A DNA stretch of 64,000 nucleotides from Rhodamnia argentea (GCF_020921035.1 NC_063155.1:29877294-29941293); one strand, 5' to 3'; shown: positions 46,480-60,327, counted from the stretch's first letter. Program-made: numbers and translations. Notes: a model not told the origin generated them from the letters alone.

Positions 46480-47000
46480 AACTTGACGTGTCTTCAGTTT
46501 TAAAATAAGCCCTAAAGTCGTTGTATTAATCTCAAATAAATGCATGAAGTGGCGTGACAATTTCAAATAAGGCTTGTCGCCGTATTATGGCTGATCAAAG
46601 ACATTTTCGTCCAAAGACAATTTTAATTTTGAATTATTTATTATTTTCTTTATTTCCTTTTTTTGGTCATTTCTTTTTTCCCTTTGCTGCGGCCAATGAG
46701 GGCTTGGCGACCATCGCTTGTAGCTTCGAGGGTGGCCTCACCCAAGGCCAGGGTTGCCTTGTCCAGGGGAGGTACGGCTGCCCCTCGCCCAACAACCCCT
46801 TCGGACATCACCGGTGGCCACCGGAGAAAAAAAATAGAAAAAGGAAAAAAAATTAAAAAATTAAATGACGAAAATGTCATTTTCTTTGAGACTGACATAA
46901 CCACTTCAAACGTTTATTAGAAATAAGGTTCACTTTAATTCCTTATTTAAAAAAAATAAGGGCAGTTCAAGTCTTTATCTGAAATAAGATTTTCAAGTTT
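46480..47000. mobile_element. TIR element with GC-rich core, family B member
   Basis: The arms (ttttaaaataagccctaaagtcg .. caatttcaaataaggc; and the inverted attagaaataaggttcac .. aaataagggcagttcaagtc) resemble those of 19205-19851. The core at 46690-46825 has ggccaatgagggcttggcg and ggcctcacccaaggcc words. No transposase was found; ends are approximate. Confidence 0.45.
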
Positions 47001-49163
47001 TATTTGGAATTTTTGTTTCGTTGTTTGATGTCTTGCTCGATCAAATTCGGCCCAAAAGTCTGGGAAAAAAGAGCGGAAAGGCCTGGCAATTTGAGCAGAC
47101 TTGCTCAATTGGGTTGACTCTGAGATGCGAAACGGGCCGAACCTTGGGCCTCCGACATTCCGCACGTCAGTCATCTGTCTGCATCAATCTGAACCACACC
47201 AAATTCCAAATTGACCAGTTTCGGCTTCGCCAAATGATTAGCTGATAGAAGAAATTGGATCACGCAACGCGGAGTTGGAACATCCCTGCCGCGGTTTGGT
47301 CGCCTATCCAAATCTGAATTGGCAAAGCCATTAACGGCGGATCTTCCCCGATGCACATTTGATGATCTCGCGTCGACCTTTCGTTCGATGATGGGCACCG
47401 GTGTTCCCTTGTCAATTAAGCAACAAAACACTGGAGCTTCCACGAGGCTATCAAGGCTCGCGGGGTCCTAATCGGCCAAACTGCTCGTTGTTAATAGACT
47501 TGGACTTACTGGCCGTCGAGTTGAGCGTGGTTTATTCAGTGGTCTCGTACTCATTTGTCTTTGATGAAACCGAGAATTCGGATTCTATATACAACGAGTG
47601 AACCTCCGGCTGATTTATACTATTGGGCAATGCTACTCGGTGTAAAAAAGAAGTACAAACAGCTGACATATTAGTTAGATCATTGTGATGGCTCGCCAAC
47701 TTCAAACCTTAGTGACTTGGACATGGTTAAATAATCACTATTCAAATCGTATATTAACGGATGCTAAACAGTATGGATGTTAGTAAACTTTTTGGCTAGT
47801 AAATGGTTTAGCTGGTTCCCAAATTAAGGCTGGCAATTGATGCGAGACGTGCTAAATATAAAGTGTAGATTAACTATAATAATAAAGATAAGAAACTTAT
47901 CAGAAAAGCCGTTCACTGATGAAAAGATTATTGGCAGGTTCATCGTCAATGTAAGAAATCACCTGCGCCTTTACTATTGGATTATGACATGTATTTTGTA
48001 TTACCGACAGCTGACCTTATAAGAGTCCATTTACAAACGACTATATGAACACTGATAAATAAACCGAATTAAGGTTGGTAAATGTCAAACTAATTGATAA
48101 CTTAATCGAATGGAAGTTAATACATCCTTTAAATTAGGATTGAAAGTTGTAAATCACTCGATTAAGTAAGCATGTGTGTTATTGGAAAAGTTAATAATTT
48201 GGAAAGGGGAAAACCACACCTCGTCGGATTTTTGTAAGGCAATTATGGAGGAAACTGCGACATAAGGCGTATCCAGGTCACTAGTACAAGGGATATCATA
48301 TCGGTGAGTTGACAAAGAAGTTTGGGATATTGGCGTTGCATGAGAAAAAAGTTTAGGATTTTTTGTGAGATTATCCTTTTTAAAGAAAAAAATCAAATAA
48401 ATGTAGATAACTCTGGTAACAATTTTAAGGTTTGTGATTTTATATTGAAGTCGGTAAATTTTAAAAATAAAAGTTAGTAAGTTATTATAGAAGTTGGTAA
48501 TTTACAGAGGATTATTACTCCATTCATTACAGTATAAATGAGAAGATTTACACATTGGATGAGTGACATGTGAGTTTGCAATCAATTTGAGAATGAATTC
48601 TTCCACTTGTCAATTATCTCATGACAAGTGTGTAAGTACTCTTTTTAATAAAGACAATAGACTTAATAGAAATCCATTCACAAATACGAAGACAAATGCT
48701 AGTATGTTACAAAGAAGAATTTTAGTATATCATTCAAATTAAAGAAAAAAAATTTCTGGTCAAAATTAAAGAAAAGTTGGCAAGTCACTCCGACAAAGTT
48801 ACTCAAGATAATGGGGATTTTGGGATGGGTTATTTTCACTTATCGCTTAATTTAGTCTAGATTATTAACTCTATTAAGGTTAGCGGAATGTAACTGTTGA
48901 CTCAACATTAGAGCAGCGCAACGTCGATAGCTTATCAATTGGGGTCGCGCAATCTTGCTCGAGGTCACCCGGTTTCCAAATCTAGTGCACTTAAAGTCAT
49001 GTGCTTTAGTGTCGGCTTGCCCGGGATAGCGTGACATTGGTAGCTCATCACCTGCGATCGTAGGACCTTGGCGGAGGTCACGTGGTCTCCAAATTTGGCT
49101 CTTCCTGGGTCGCATGATCTCTCGATCCGTCACCGAGCTCATGTTCTTCTCTTTATTAAAGGC
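47001..49163. other. Unassigned intergenic DNA
   Basis: No supported gene. Within 48950-49100 a phrase repeats: gaggtcacccggtttccaaatc and gaggtcacgtggtctccaaatt, about 115 bases apart, probably an old dispersed repeat. Confidence 0.35.
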
Positions 49164-49398
49164 TCTATTTGTTTTGCAAATAATGAACAATTCGAAAAAT
49201 ATTTTTCTGAACACGATCGCTTGATTCGTTTGAAATAATTAGTCAATGAAAAATATTTTTATTACTTGCAACAATTGAAGTTTGGATATTTTCATGGATG
49301 ATAAAAATATCTTTCGTATATTTATTTTTATAAGTGATATAAATGATCAATTTTAAAATAATATTTTTTAAAATTATTTATTTTTCTTGGGATAAATA
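49164..49398. mobile_element. AT-rich MITE, same family as in LOG1 intron 6
   Basis: The left end atttgttttgcaaataatga and the reverse complement of the right end atttatcccaagaaaaataa are related, and the inner motif gaaaaatatttt is shared with the copy at 32199-32432. No target duplication was identified. Confidence 0.45.
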
Positions 49399-51171
49399 AA
49401 TTCTAATGAAAAAACATTGCTTTAAAGGGAGAAACCGCAAGACCTTACCAAACTGCTTGTCATGAAAATCCTTCGCATAATACAAAGTCGCTGGACAAAA
49501 GGCCAACCAAAAATACCTGTAATGGCTGTCACCGAACTCCTGACCGTCGTGGCATCTCACGATTGGTCATTGACCGAGGAGAGCAACACCAACGTGACAC
49601 GCCGTGTGGCACGAGCTTTCCAGGTAGAATTTGTTGTCCCAGGCGACGCGGGCCCGCGAAAATGGACGAGACATTCGTCCTACACGTGGCACCTTTCCGT
49701 TGGCCTGTGCGCACCAGATGGCGGACTCTAGCGGAACACACGATGGAGACTCTCTCCTCCTGATCGGGAATTCAAAAAACCAGAGCGGGGGCAATATGGT
49801 CACGCGATATTGTGAAGCCATTTTCTTCTTCCTCCTTTCTGTTTTCAGAATCAGGTGGTAGCAAACAAAACTCGTTCTCTCTCTCTCTCTCTCTCTCTCT
49901 CCCGGAAGATCTCAAAGCAGGTATGCGTCGGTTCTTCTGTGTTCGCCTATGGTTTTCGCGATTAGCGGTCGGTTTGAATAACGTCGCGAATCAGCTCTCC
50001 TCGGAAATTGCTCCTTGAATGCGTTCCGCGGACGGCCGTGGCGTGTTGGTCCGATTCAATTGCCGCCTCATAATGATGGAGGATCTTTTGGAACGGAAGG
50101 CGCCGTTTGCAATTTAAGCTCGGTTCATCGATGATCTGTGCCCGATCGTTCGTCTTTTTTTTTTTTTTTGTGCGTGTGTGTTCTCCTCCAACGTTTGGCG
50201 GTGGTTTAATTTGCCTTCGGATTGGCAGTTTACGAGCGCGATAGTTCGCTGAAGTGAAATGAATAGCATATAGGCGGTATCTCTTCGGCCCGAGCGTCCG
50301 AGGAGGTTGGAGCCTGGGAAATCGGGGTTCGGTTGCTTCCGATGGGCTCGAACTTTTCTGGTTGGGCGTTTGAATCGGAGAACATGGAGCGGTCTAGGTT
50401 GTCATTTGGCTCGTTTAATGTGAAAGGATATAGACATGCTCTTCCTTCTAACATTAAGAGGACAAAATAGCTTGAATTTAGAGTAGTTCAGTCTGCCCTT
50501 CCGCTTGAATGTTAAGAGCCTGAGCATACCTAGAACTGTTCCTAGAGCAGTAAGATCTACCAGCAGCTTATATACACATATTCAAAATATATGTTGACTA
50601 TGATTCTTACTTTTGTGGATGAATAGACTTGTTTCTAAGTTAAGATTACCATTCATTTAATGGATTCAATCATATTAAAAAACTCAACAAGGGAGAAGAG
50701 AGTAATGACCAACCTGAGAACTCGTGGATTAATTTGGGACAACGGGGGATTATCTGGCTGTGAAATGAATTGGTTCTGGCCCTTTGCCTACTAAATGACT
50801 ATGCGTAGATATTTCTTCTGAGTTTCCCAAAGTTCCTAGCGATCGAGGACTGAACTAGAAGCATTCTTTTTCCCGTTGCTTCATGATGTATAATCTAAAC
50901 TCAAACTATTCCTGCTATTGTTGTGTTGTTATATTGTTCTACTATATGGACTTTCTTTAATGATCATTGTTAATGATCATTTCTTTAAAATGAAGGGACT
51001 GCGTGTATTGTCATCGGTTTTTGAAGCTTGAAGCACCTTTTCTACAAGAGGCGGACACCTCGGAAGAACTGTTGTATTTTTGTGTAGATATTCTCTTCAA
51101 AATTCATTGAAGTAGTTGAGGTCCTCATTTTATTCTTGACCTGGTAATGTGAGAGTCGAGCATACATCAGG
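49399..51171 (+). other. Promoter and spliced 5' leader of the DUF707 gene
   Basis: The CT microsatellite at 49877-49902 marks a leader exon ending at the donor aaagcag|gtatgc (49919). The coding exon may begin after ttgtgtag at 51087. Between them lies a presumed 1.2-kb leader intron. 49400-49840 shows no gene. Confidence 0.45.
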
Positions 51172-54100
51172 ATGGGGATAATGCACCGCAGGTTCGTTCC
51201 ACATGCTATATTTTAGCTGATTTTCTTGACATATCAGCTTTGAATATTTTAAGCCTTTCTCATTTCGATATGATGTTCAAGCTTTGAAATTGCCTAAGCT
51301 ACCCTCATTTGGTCTGCAGTGGAGTTCTAAAGAAATCAAATGACAGGGCCAGAATTATCATTGCAACTGTCTTGGGCGTTGCATTTGGGTTCTTCATAGG
51401 CATTTCTTTTCCATCTGTTTCTCTGACAAAGGTATATGCTTTTGTGCTGTTAAACTAGGTTCACATTGCTTGCTGCTTACCATCAGTTGTTTGACTTGCA
51501 TTTAAACTTGCAGATTAACTTCCGTTCAAGTATTATATCATCTCTTGATCTGATCAGTGATGAAAGTAGACCCATCAGCAAATCCTCTGATAATTTAGTC
51601 CCCAAGGTACGATGCCTTTTTTCTTCTGATTTTGTCTTTCTTCCATTGTCATGGATTGTTGCGTGTCTGATACTGGGAAGAGGAGTCATTAGTGATTGCT
51701 TCACCTAAGTGCAAATACATCTTGTTTTATAAGAGGTTTTGATTGGTTTGTTTGGTCTTTGTTCACCTGTTATTTCACCTGTTATTTCTAAGATGCCGTG
51801 GTTCTCAGTTCATAACCAGAAAATTCTGGTCATTTTCGGTGCATGCTCTCTGAAGTAGTTGTAACGGGGTAGTTTTTTTTTTTTTTCCTCACCCTCATGT
51901 TTCCCATTCAATGTGCTTCTTTCCAGTCATATTGAGGTAGCTTCTTCTTTCACTCCTTTTATTCATGACTAGCATCGAAGCTTAATAGCTTGAAAGTGAG
52001 CCTCACCTCTGCACAAATATTTTGGGAACAGATACTGGATTAAGCTCATGACACTTGTAAATCAGTTGGGTCTTCATTTTTCGTTGATACTAATCTTGCA
52101 TGTGAGGCAGGAAAATTATATGTGAAAAACCTTCCTTAATTAAATCGATGCCCATGAACACGTATATGCAAATAAAAGTTTGAAATATGCATTAGAGCTT
52201 AACGTTGTCGGCAATCAGTTGCATTCTATTTGGCTGTTATGTGGCATCCGCACTTCGTGCTATGTAGTGCAAAGCGGGATGCCTAATCAGAATTATATGG
52301 TGAAGGGCTTCTCTTTTGCTGGAACATATGGTCATGGACATGGACTTTGATCATTCTTTTTTGTTTCCAGATATATGTTCCGACAAATCCTCGTGGTGCA
52401 GAGTCTTTGCCACCAAATATTATTGTATCAGAAACTGATTTCTATTTGCGCAGATTATGGGGTGAACCTAGCGAGGTATGAGTTTTATTTTGTCGTTCGA
52501 GTTTTGCTCATTATTTATGCGTATCATGTACCAATGGATAATACGTCTTTGGGAGATATGGGGTCTTTGCCTTTGGTATCAAGTCAACCTGATAAACTTT
52601 TAATATACATACCTAAGGACGTATGTTTTATCTGCAGGACCTGAAGAAGAAACCAAAATACTTGGTTACATTTACAGTGGGTTTCGATCAGAAGCATAAC
52701 ATTGATGCATCAATTAGAAAGGTTCTAAGATCTCACTTTAAACTATAGATCTTCATGTAGTCATCTCATTTTTAAATTGTTCTGAGATACCATATCTTTT
52801 ATTGGTTTTGCAGTTCTCAGAGGACTTCCAAATTCTGCTTTTTCATTATGATGGTCGGGCAAGTGAATGGGACCAGTTCGAGTGGTCAAAGGATGCAATT
52901 CATATCAGCGTGAGGAAGCAAACCAAATGGTAAGTTGAGAACAACTTGTGTAGCTCTCATTTCCCTGCAGCATCACCTCTTAAGTTAGTACTAGAAAGTA
53001 GATAGTCTCCTACATTAACAGACCAGTTATCTTCAACTTCTAGCTAACTATACATTTTTTTTTTCTCCCTAAAGCTAGCTAAATATACGCTAGCATTCAG
53101 TTAGAATACCCTTGCAATCACTTGTTTTCACATGTCTAAGCTATATCTTCAGGTGGTATGCAAAAAGGTTTTTGCATCCAGATGTTGTTGCAGCTTATGA
53201 ATATATTTTCATCTGGGATGAAGATCTTGGAGTTGAACATTTTAATGGGGATAAGTAAGCTATTTAAAATTATCACAAGCTATTTCGAATTATCATGTCG
53301 AATTCAATGATAGGTTCTTATATACTTGTTACATTCAATTTACCAGGTACATTCAGTTGGTCAAGAAACATGGTTTGGAGATATCTCAACCAGGTCTCGA
53401 GCCCAATAATGGACTGACATGGCAGATGACAAAGAGGAGAGGTGACAGAGAAGTGCACAAGTACTCTCTCTCTCTTACCCCCCTGCGCATGGGCATACTT
53501 GTTTCTGTATCTATCTGCACTGTTGTTCAATAGTCCAAGTGCATTTACGTTTTTCTCTTTTTCATTTGTCTTGATGAATAGGGATACAGAAGAGAAACCA
53601 GGCTGGTGTAGTGACCCACATTTGCCTCCATGTGCAGCGTAAATCCCTATCGTTTTTGTGGGATTGCATGTATAGTTCGTTTCATGACTTCTTCATAGTC
53701 ATGAGGGAATGGAAGCAGTTCAAGTTTTCAAATTTGTTTTCTCAGTCCTCATGTTTAGTGCTTCTGCTATAGGTTTGTGGAAATTATGGCTCCAGTCTTT
53801 TCAAGAGAAGCTTGGCGCTGTGTATGGCATATGATTCAGGTTGCTGCTCTGTCTAAGATGATGGGCTAATGTCATGGATAATTAGACATGCATTTATCGT
53901 ATATGGTTAAGCATATGCTGATCAAATGTTCTTAACACATGCTTTTAGAATGACTTGGTGCATGGATGGGGATTGGACTTCGCTCTCAGACGATGTGTAG
54001 AGGTCTGTAATCGCTGGCTCTCATAGATTATGCTTTTGTTATTCATTGCTGGCGCCTTTTGTTGGTGAAAGAAGAGAACCGCAGACCCGCCCGCGGGGCG

Positions 54101-55458
54101 GGGGGGCGGGGGGGAGGGGGGGAAGGAGCAGAGGGCAGGGGGTTGTTGTTTGGACAAACTAGCTGAAACAATTTGAAGTATCATAGTGGTGCTTTGGGAA
54201 GAGTGATGTCATTGAAAAAGAATGGCTCAAACAGCTTATGAAATAGTTTTCAGAGTTCTTAATTGTGAGCGAGTACAGCCAACTGTTTTAACAAACCTCT
54301 TCCAATGTGCTCTCTATCCCTATGTGGCCATTGAGAGTGACGTGGTCCATGGAAAGCTAACCTGCTTTTTCCCATTCATACTCATCTTTTTTGTCCTCTC
54401 CGTGTGCTTGTAGTGATTCATAAAAGTCCTTTTTGTTTCTGCAGCCTGCTCATGAGAAGATCGGTGTTGTTGATTCTCAATGGATTGTTCACCAAGTAAT
54501 TCCTTCCTTGGGCAGTCAGGTAAGTAGTCCATCAACTTATTGTGGCTGTGGTTTCATTTACTGCACTCTCTGCACAATGCCTAAAGAAGATTGATGTCCA
54601 GTGGACCATTAAAACGTCTGTTTTCATGCATTCTTTTGAAAGAGGCTCTAGCAATACTTGCATGCGAGTGCTTTCTTGAAAAACAGATTCTTGATGTAAG
54701 AAATGACATCTGAAACCACGATGATTGACAATAACGTTTGACTTAATGCTTCTTTGATATCAACTTCCTGATGCTGTCTTACATATTTGTACTGTGGATA
54801 TCCTCCTTCCATACATGATGGACATAACGCGAGGTGGTGTTTTTTCACTTTTAGCTTCTAGACTTCGTGAATTGTCGATTCTTTTAACTTTCTTATGACC
54901 TTTTGGGCAATGGTACCTTGGAGTCCACAGGCCATGTTAGTGTCAGGTTGGTCATGTAATGGCCCTCTAAATAACTACCAATCTGCTTCGTAACTGCTTT
55001 TACTATAATTTTATGTGAAGATTATGTGGTGGGATTGGGACTTGCTCTTCTTCTAAACTGTTTTCTCGTTGATTCATATTTCCTATTCCCTCTATTATGA
55101 AATATCTACTCTAAATCGGTCCACATAATTTTCTTCTTAAAACCCTGATAGGCTGATTCATTACTTTGTCAAATTGCAGGGGCAGTCAGAGAAAGGGAAA
55201 GCTCCATGGGAAGGAGTACGTATCTTTTTAGTATTGCCGTTCATCTTCTCATGTCCTGCAGTTATTTATCTTATTTGCTCATTCGACCAGTCCCGAGGAA
55301 GCGCTTAAATAAACAAATTTTGATGTCTGGCTGCTCATTTGTTGCCACTTCTTTACCTCTTTCAGGTCAGAGCAAGATGCAGAAACGAGTGGGCCTTGTT
55401 CCAGAATCGCCTCGCAGATGCAGACAAGGCATATTTAGCTCAGACTGAGAAGAACTGA
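51172..55458 (+). CDS. DUF707 membrane-anchored protein
   Basis: There are 14 exons: 51172-51191, 51320-51431, 51514-51606, 52371-52475, 52638-52721, 52814-52929, 53153-53254, 53347-53460, 53582-53638, 53773-53839, 53949-54002, 54445-54519, 55180-55215 and 55366-55458, giving 375 residues. All junctions keep frame. A tiny first coding exon (MGIMHR) leads into a membrane anchor at about 19-38. The DUF707 domain runs from about 110 to 330, with LVTFTVGF, LLFHYDGR, WWYAKRFLHP, YIFIWDEDLGVEHF, GLTWQMTKRRGD, CVWHMIQNDLVHGWGLDFALRRC and DSQWIVHQ (motifs shown in pieces across exons). The WDED acidic motif and GW..D block resemble nucleotide-sugar-dependent glycosyltransferases. Databases carry an old label 'lysine ketoglutarate reductase trans-splicing related', which says little about function. 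Probably Golgi/endomembrane, role unproven. Confidence 0.92.
54095..54122 (+). other. G-quadruplex motif in DUF707 intron 11
   Basis: The tract is G4-C-G7-C-G7-A-G7: four G-runs separated by single bases, on the transcribed-sense strand so also present in the pre-mRNA. More G-runs follow (gggcaggggg at about 54133-54142). It lies between the exons ending 54002 and starting 54445. Confidence 0.85.
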
Positions 55459-56860
55459 TTTTGGCACTCCCACTATGTTTGTCCTTTCCGGAAGGGAATT
55501 GTGTACATGTCTTACGACCACACATCAGAGCTGAAGAGTTTCACAAAGCCATGTGGTTTTTCGTGAACCAATGTGGTCGCACTTTTGAGAGCTGCATTTT
55601 GATTTTGTACAGACAGCACTAAGTAGAGCAGTACTTCGCCTCTCTTGTTGCCAACAAGGGGGAAAAGAAGTACTGAATTAGCAAGGCCCCAGCTTTTTTT
55701 TGTGTTGCCATATCTCTTATTTATCAATCAAAGGGGCCTTTATGTTTTTGTCAAAAAGAAGAGTTGGGGGGATTTTGTACTTGAGATATCTTGTATTGTA
55801 TAACCTGGGTAGTCTTTGGATGGCTAGGTAGTGTTCTTCATCTTCCATCCTTTGTGGCAATAGCGTAGGATTCAGCCTGGGGAATGTGAAGCAAGCTCTG
55901 TCTGCTAAAGTCCCTGTTGTATCTTTGTATTTGGTTGAATTGGCATGAATATTGACTAATATTCAATCCATTGGTCCCTCCGCACGTGGGTTTCATCAAT
56001 ATATGACGTTCAAGCAGATAGATTGGAACATCTTTAGGAATAGCTTCTTTGTTTCCCTTGAGAACCGAGCTTCAGGCCGTATTGCTACTATTGCATCACC
56101 ATTGCCACCGCATGAAAACATTCCTCCAAGGGTTGCTGTTATGAGTTTCTTTCTTTTTTTTGGTGACTCGGAATACTAACAAGGTAGCAGCATCTTTTCT
56201 TTCATAGTCGAAAGTATAATAAGTCAGGTTTACAATATTGGTAGATAGGGATCTCATAAAAAACTTCTTTCGAGGAATATTCTCTTAAGCTAAATTATTC
56301 GTGCTTGGATGGAGCTGATCCATATTCCCTCGAGCCACGTGGAGCGTTAATCCTTTGTTCCAGTCATTGTAGCATGCGTGTCGTTCGGGGCATATAAGGA
56401 TAGGAACCCATGAACCATACGTTCTTTGATCGGAGTTCCAATTTCCTGGTCTTTGCATAAAAGAGAGAGGTAGGTTTGGGTGGAGAAGTTAATAGTTAAT
56501 AGACACATTTTCATACTTTATATTCGAAGTACTTCATTCTCTTGAATGAAAATAGAAAAGAGATGTAACTCCAGTTCCTTTCATTCTCTTGAATGGAAAT
56601 TTCTCTTGAATGGGAATAGAAAAGAGATGTAACTCCAGTTCCTTTGGAATGGTAATGATACCATAGACATCATTTTTTTTTTCTGTCTTATTCCTAACTA
56701 TCCTCTCTCTCGCAAACAGAGGGCGGGAGTCAAAGCACCTGTGATACTAGAGCCGCGACCCATTCCCTTATGACTAGGCTGAATGTCTAGTGACTAATAG
56801 CTCACAACAATTTCAAAATTAGGTTTTCTGCAAAAGCTAGCGGGTGGCATCTTATGGATA
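55459..56860. other. DUF707 3' UTR and intergenic DNA
   Basis: T-rich 3' UTR likely runs to about 55950. At 56533-56645 the phrase 'ttgaatgaaaatagaaaagagatgtaactcc' is repeated with an inserted half unit, an imperfect 50-65 bp tandem duplication. No gene is seen. Confidence 0.4.
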
Positions 56861-57420
56861 ATGGTAGGAAAAATTATCCAAAAAATCCTAAACATGTTGC
56901 ATTTTTACCAATTCAGTACTAAACTTTTTAATTTTTCCAGTTGAGTCCTAAACCTTTTAACTTTTTGTCAATCTTGGCTGAAAATCATTGACATGAATAC
57001 TGGCCGTCTTACGTGGCACGAGCGATACCGACATTGATAAATTTTAATAATATATAAAAATCGTTTCGAATTTTTAATTATTTTTTACTTTTCTTTCAAG
57101 AAATATTTTTTTTGAGTCGAAATTTCAAGAAATATTCAAAAAATAAAATAAAATAAAAACTGAATTAGATGTTTTTTTTTTGTCAGAAAAATAAATTAGA
57201 TTAAAAATTGAAAAGCTAAAAAAAAAATTAAAATGAAAGAAAAACAAACCCCCATGGACGGAAAATATTCCCAACAGCTCATTTTTACGCGCAAGGTTTG
57301 GTTTTGCATTTGCCAATTTCCACCGAACAGTTCCCTTCCCTTGGGGAATCGAAATTCCATTTTTCTCTTTTGTTTGATAGTCCTCGTTTCTGCTTTTTTT
57401 TTGGCTTTCTTTTTGGTAAG
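56861..57420. repeat. Left arm of a MULE-like fold-back repeat plus AT-rich DNA
   Basis: From ggaaaaattatccaaaaaat onward the sequence carries the family's left-arm phrases ('ccaattcagtactaaac', 'gagtcctaaacctttt') and the usual 'cttacgtggcacgagcgata' junction. A clear right arm is missing, so it is likely a truncated copy. Confidence 0.45.
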
Positions 57421-59279
57421 CCAGCCGTTAGGAGTTAATAAGTGCAGAAATACACATTTTCATATGGGATTCGACCCCAAAAAAAAAAAAAAAAAAACAA
57501 CAACAACAACAACAATGACGACAACGAACGGTATGGGAATTCTTTAATCAGAGTTTCTTGAGTTTTGAATTCATTCCTCTGCGATGGGTCCTGTGCAACA
57601 GTAGGTCGGAGACAGCAATTAGCGTATCGTTCTGTAATATTTCGTTCTTCATTATGTATGCCAAGATTCCTGACGTCATCTATCCAACGTTGATCGGGAC
57701 ATTGACATTTCTTCTGTCAATTGGCAACAAATGAAGGGCCATTGAAACTTTTGTGCTCCCTGTTGTGTTTGGTAATAGTGGCCGATGGAGACCTAAATCG
57801 AAAAAAAAAAAAGCAAGGGTTAATATTACGAAAAAAAATCTTAAATCAGTACACGCATAATAAATTCAGTTCCAAATTAATTTTTTTTACCGCTAAAAAC
57901 CTCAAGCTAAATTTTTTTTCCTCCCATTTGCTTCGGTTAAATTTTGGCCATTAAAGTGCCGAATTAGATGACTCGTGGAAGCTGACTAGTATATCGCATG
58001 TGCACTAATTTAAAAGTTTTCATGGTATTAACATAATTTAACGAAAACAAATGAAGGGAAAAATTGTCACAGGTATATTAATTTAGGATTTTTTTTGCTG
58101 TTAAAAAACTAGCTAGCGTAAATTTGCCGCATGTGTACTAGTTTGAGGTTTTCAGTGATCAAAAAAATTTGTTTCGAGTAGATTTATCACAGATATACTA
58201 ATTTAGAGTAGTTTCATGATATTAACTAAAGAAAACAATAAAAACAAAAAGGCCTTTGTTGTAGGGTTTCTGCTGAAGTGGAACAGAAGGTTCTTCACCC
58301 AACATTAGTTCAGTCTGGTTGGAGAGAGAGAGAGAGAGCCCTTTGCTTGCTTTTGCAGATTCTCAGGCCTCCCATGGCGAGATGTACATTTCACCTTCCT
58401 GTCTTGTCTACCAAGATTTGTTCAATGTTTAGCAACGGCCAGTTCAGGACGTCTCAGCTGTCAATGAATAATTTGTCAAAACTAAAATCGGTTCATGCTT
58501 TAATTTTGAATACCCTTCCACAGGGAAAACGACATTCACACTGCCTATGCACCTAATTTTGATACGGACAGCCCGGTTGCCTCATTTTGCTACATGACAG
58601 AAAACATGGTCAGTTTGATTTCTTCGAAACGATTGCACCTACGCCTTCCGAACACGCATCGGTTTGTGAGAAATGTGTCCGACGTAGCTTAACATGATGT
58701 CCGAGCGTAAACTTTTGCGCAAGTAGTAAGAAGAGGGTTCTCCTCGCTGTTGTCTCCTTGAGTTTTGGAAATGTGAAGGGTTTGATCCGTGCCGAAATTG
58801 ACCACAGAACTTTTTGCCCTCAAACTCCTAGTGTTAACCAAAATATGACGAATACATGAGTAGGAGATTGCCAATAGCACACATTCTCCTATAGATTTTG
58901 CCCTTGTTGCTGAAAAAAAGAAGCATATAACTATGGGAAAGTCTCGTTGGTGTACCGTCGACTTGACTTTCGATTTGACATCTTTTCTACAATGCAAGCT
59001 GTTATTCCCATGGAATCTGCCATTTTGACCAGTCCAGACAGAGAGCGAGTGACCTTGATTCCATGGGTTAAAATCGAACCGAGATACAATCCAGCACCAT
59101 GGCAAATTGGAGGTAAAACCCAGATGAGAGAGAAGAGTGGCTGCGTCATATGAAGCAGAACTCTCACCTCATTTACTAGAGAGTCTACTAGAGAGAGATA
59201 TCGACCATGGACGCGTAGTCCTTGCTTGAAGTTGCCGTCAACGTTTAACTTGTGAAAGTGATGAGCCATTGCCTAACAG
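57421..59279. other. Unassigned intergenic DNA with AT-rich repeats
   Basis: An A-run followed by a (CAA)n run lies at 57480-57514. Sequence at 57830-58240 repeats phrases of the type 'gtttcgagtagatttatcacagatatactaatttag', related to 26340-26615. From 58690 to 59270 the minus strand is unusually open (overlapping frames of 138 and 112 codons) but no domain is recognised. Confidence 0.35.
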
Positions 59280-59367
59280 TTTAACACCCTTCTCCTATCA
59301 TCACCAACCTCTCTTGGTAATAGTCTCTTATATACATGCCTTTCAATGCTCTTTTCATTCAAGCCAA

Positions 59368-59403
<36 letters not shown>

Positions 59404-60327
59404 AGGGTTGGCTTCAAAAAAGTGCTGATTTGGTGCTTGAGCAGTGATTTGAGTTTGAAGCTCTAGGAGCTACTGCTATCTCCTCAACATCCTAGTTTTT
59501 TGCCTCTTCGGTTTTCCTTGGTAAGCACTAAGCATGCAGTTTTGTGACATTTGAGTTTGAATGTTCTAGTACAGACTCAATCATCTGCCTTCCTCCTTAT
59601 CAATGTCTTAACTCTGATTCTCTCAGGTTTTGGATAACACCCTCCAAAGATCCATTAGTTTCTCCAAGGTACTTTTTCTGTTCTGTTCTGTTCCGTTCTG
59701 TTCTGTTCTGTCCTTTCTTTTTGCTGTTTCATGTTCAATGAATTTTCTAACATAACGTGCAATGTTTTGGCTACTGGAGTAAGGTCGAATTACTCCAGTT
59801 TATCAGGAATTCGGTTTTTTGGGGTTATGATTTCATTTCTCAATTCGTAAAACTAACAGGAACCAATGTGTTGTGGCTGAAAAAAATGGTTGGAATGACA
59901 TGACATTCTCTAAGACAATACAGCCAAAACCACCCATTCAAGAAACATATTCTGAGATTTGTTTAAACCTTACTCCTGTAGAAATGCATGAGATTCGCAT
60001 GGTCACCTAGAAAACAATGAAGTTATCCTGCTAAGCTGATCAATGGTTGTTAGCAGAATGTTAGCAGAACGAATGAACCACGAGCGCGACATTATCAAAT
60101 GATTTTTTTGACTTGTTAACCTTCTCATCTTTATTTGTATTCGGCCAGCAGAAAACTTCTGACTTTCAAGATACTAGAATATTGTCTTTTCTCAGTCCCA
60201 ACCCCCAGGAGACATTTAAAAAGGTTCACCAGCTATGCATTATGTGATTAGTCCGCTGAGATAAGTTTCATTTTGAAAGAGATTTTTGTGTGTCAACCTT
60301 GGTTTGTCTGTCAGAAAACATTGCAGC
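59280..60327 (+). other. 5' leader and leader intron of the UXT gene
   Basis: A CT microsatellite (59370-59402) lies in the probable untranslated exon, which may end at a donor ctccaag|gtactt (59668). The leader intron has a (TTCTG)n pentanucleotide repeat at about 59680-59712. The coding exon begins after gtctgtcag at about 60313. Confidence 0.45.
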
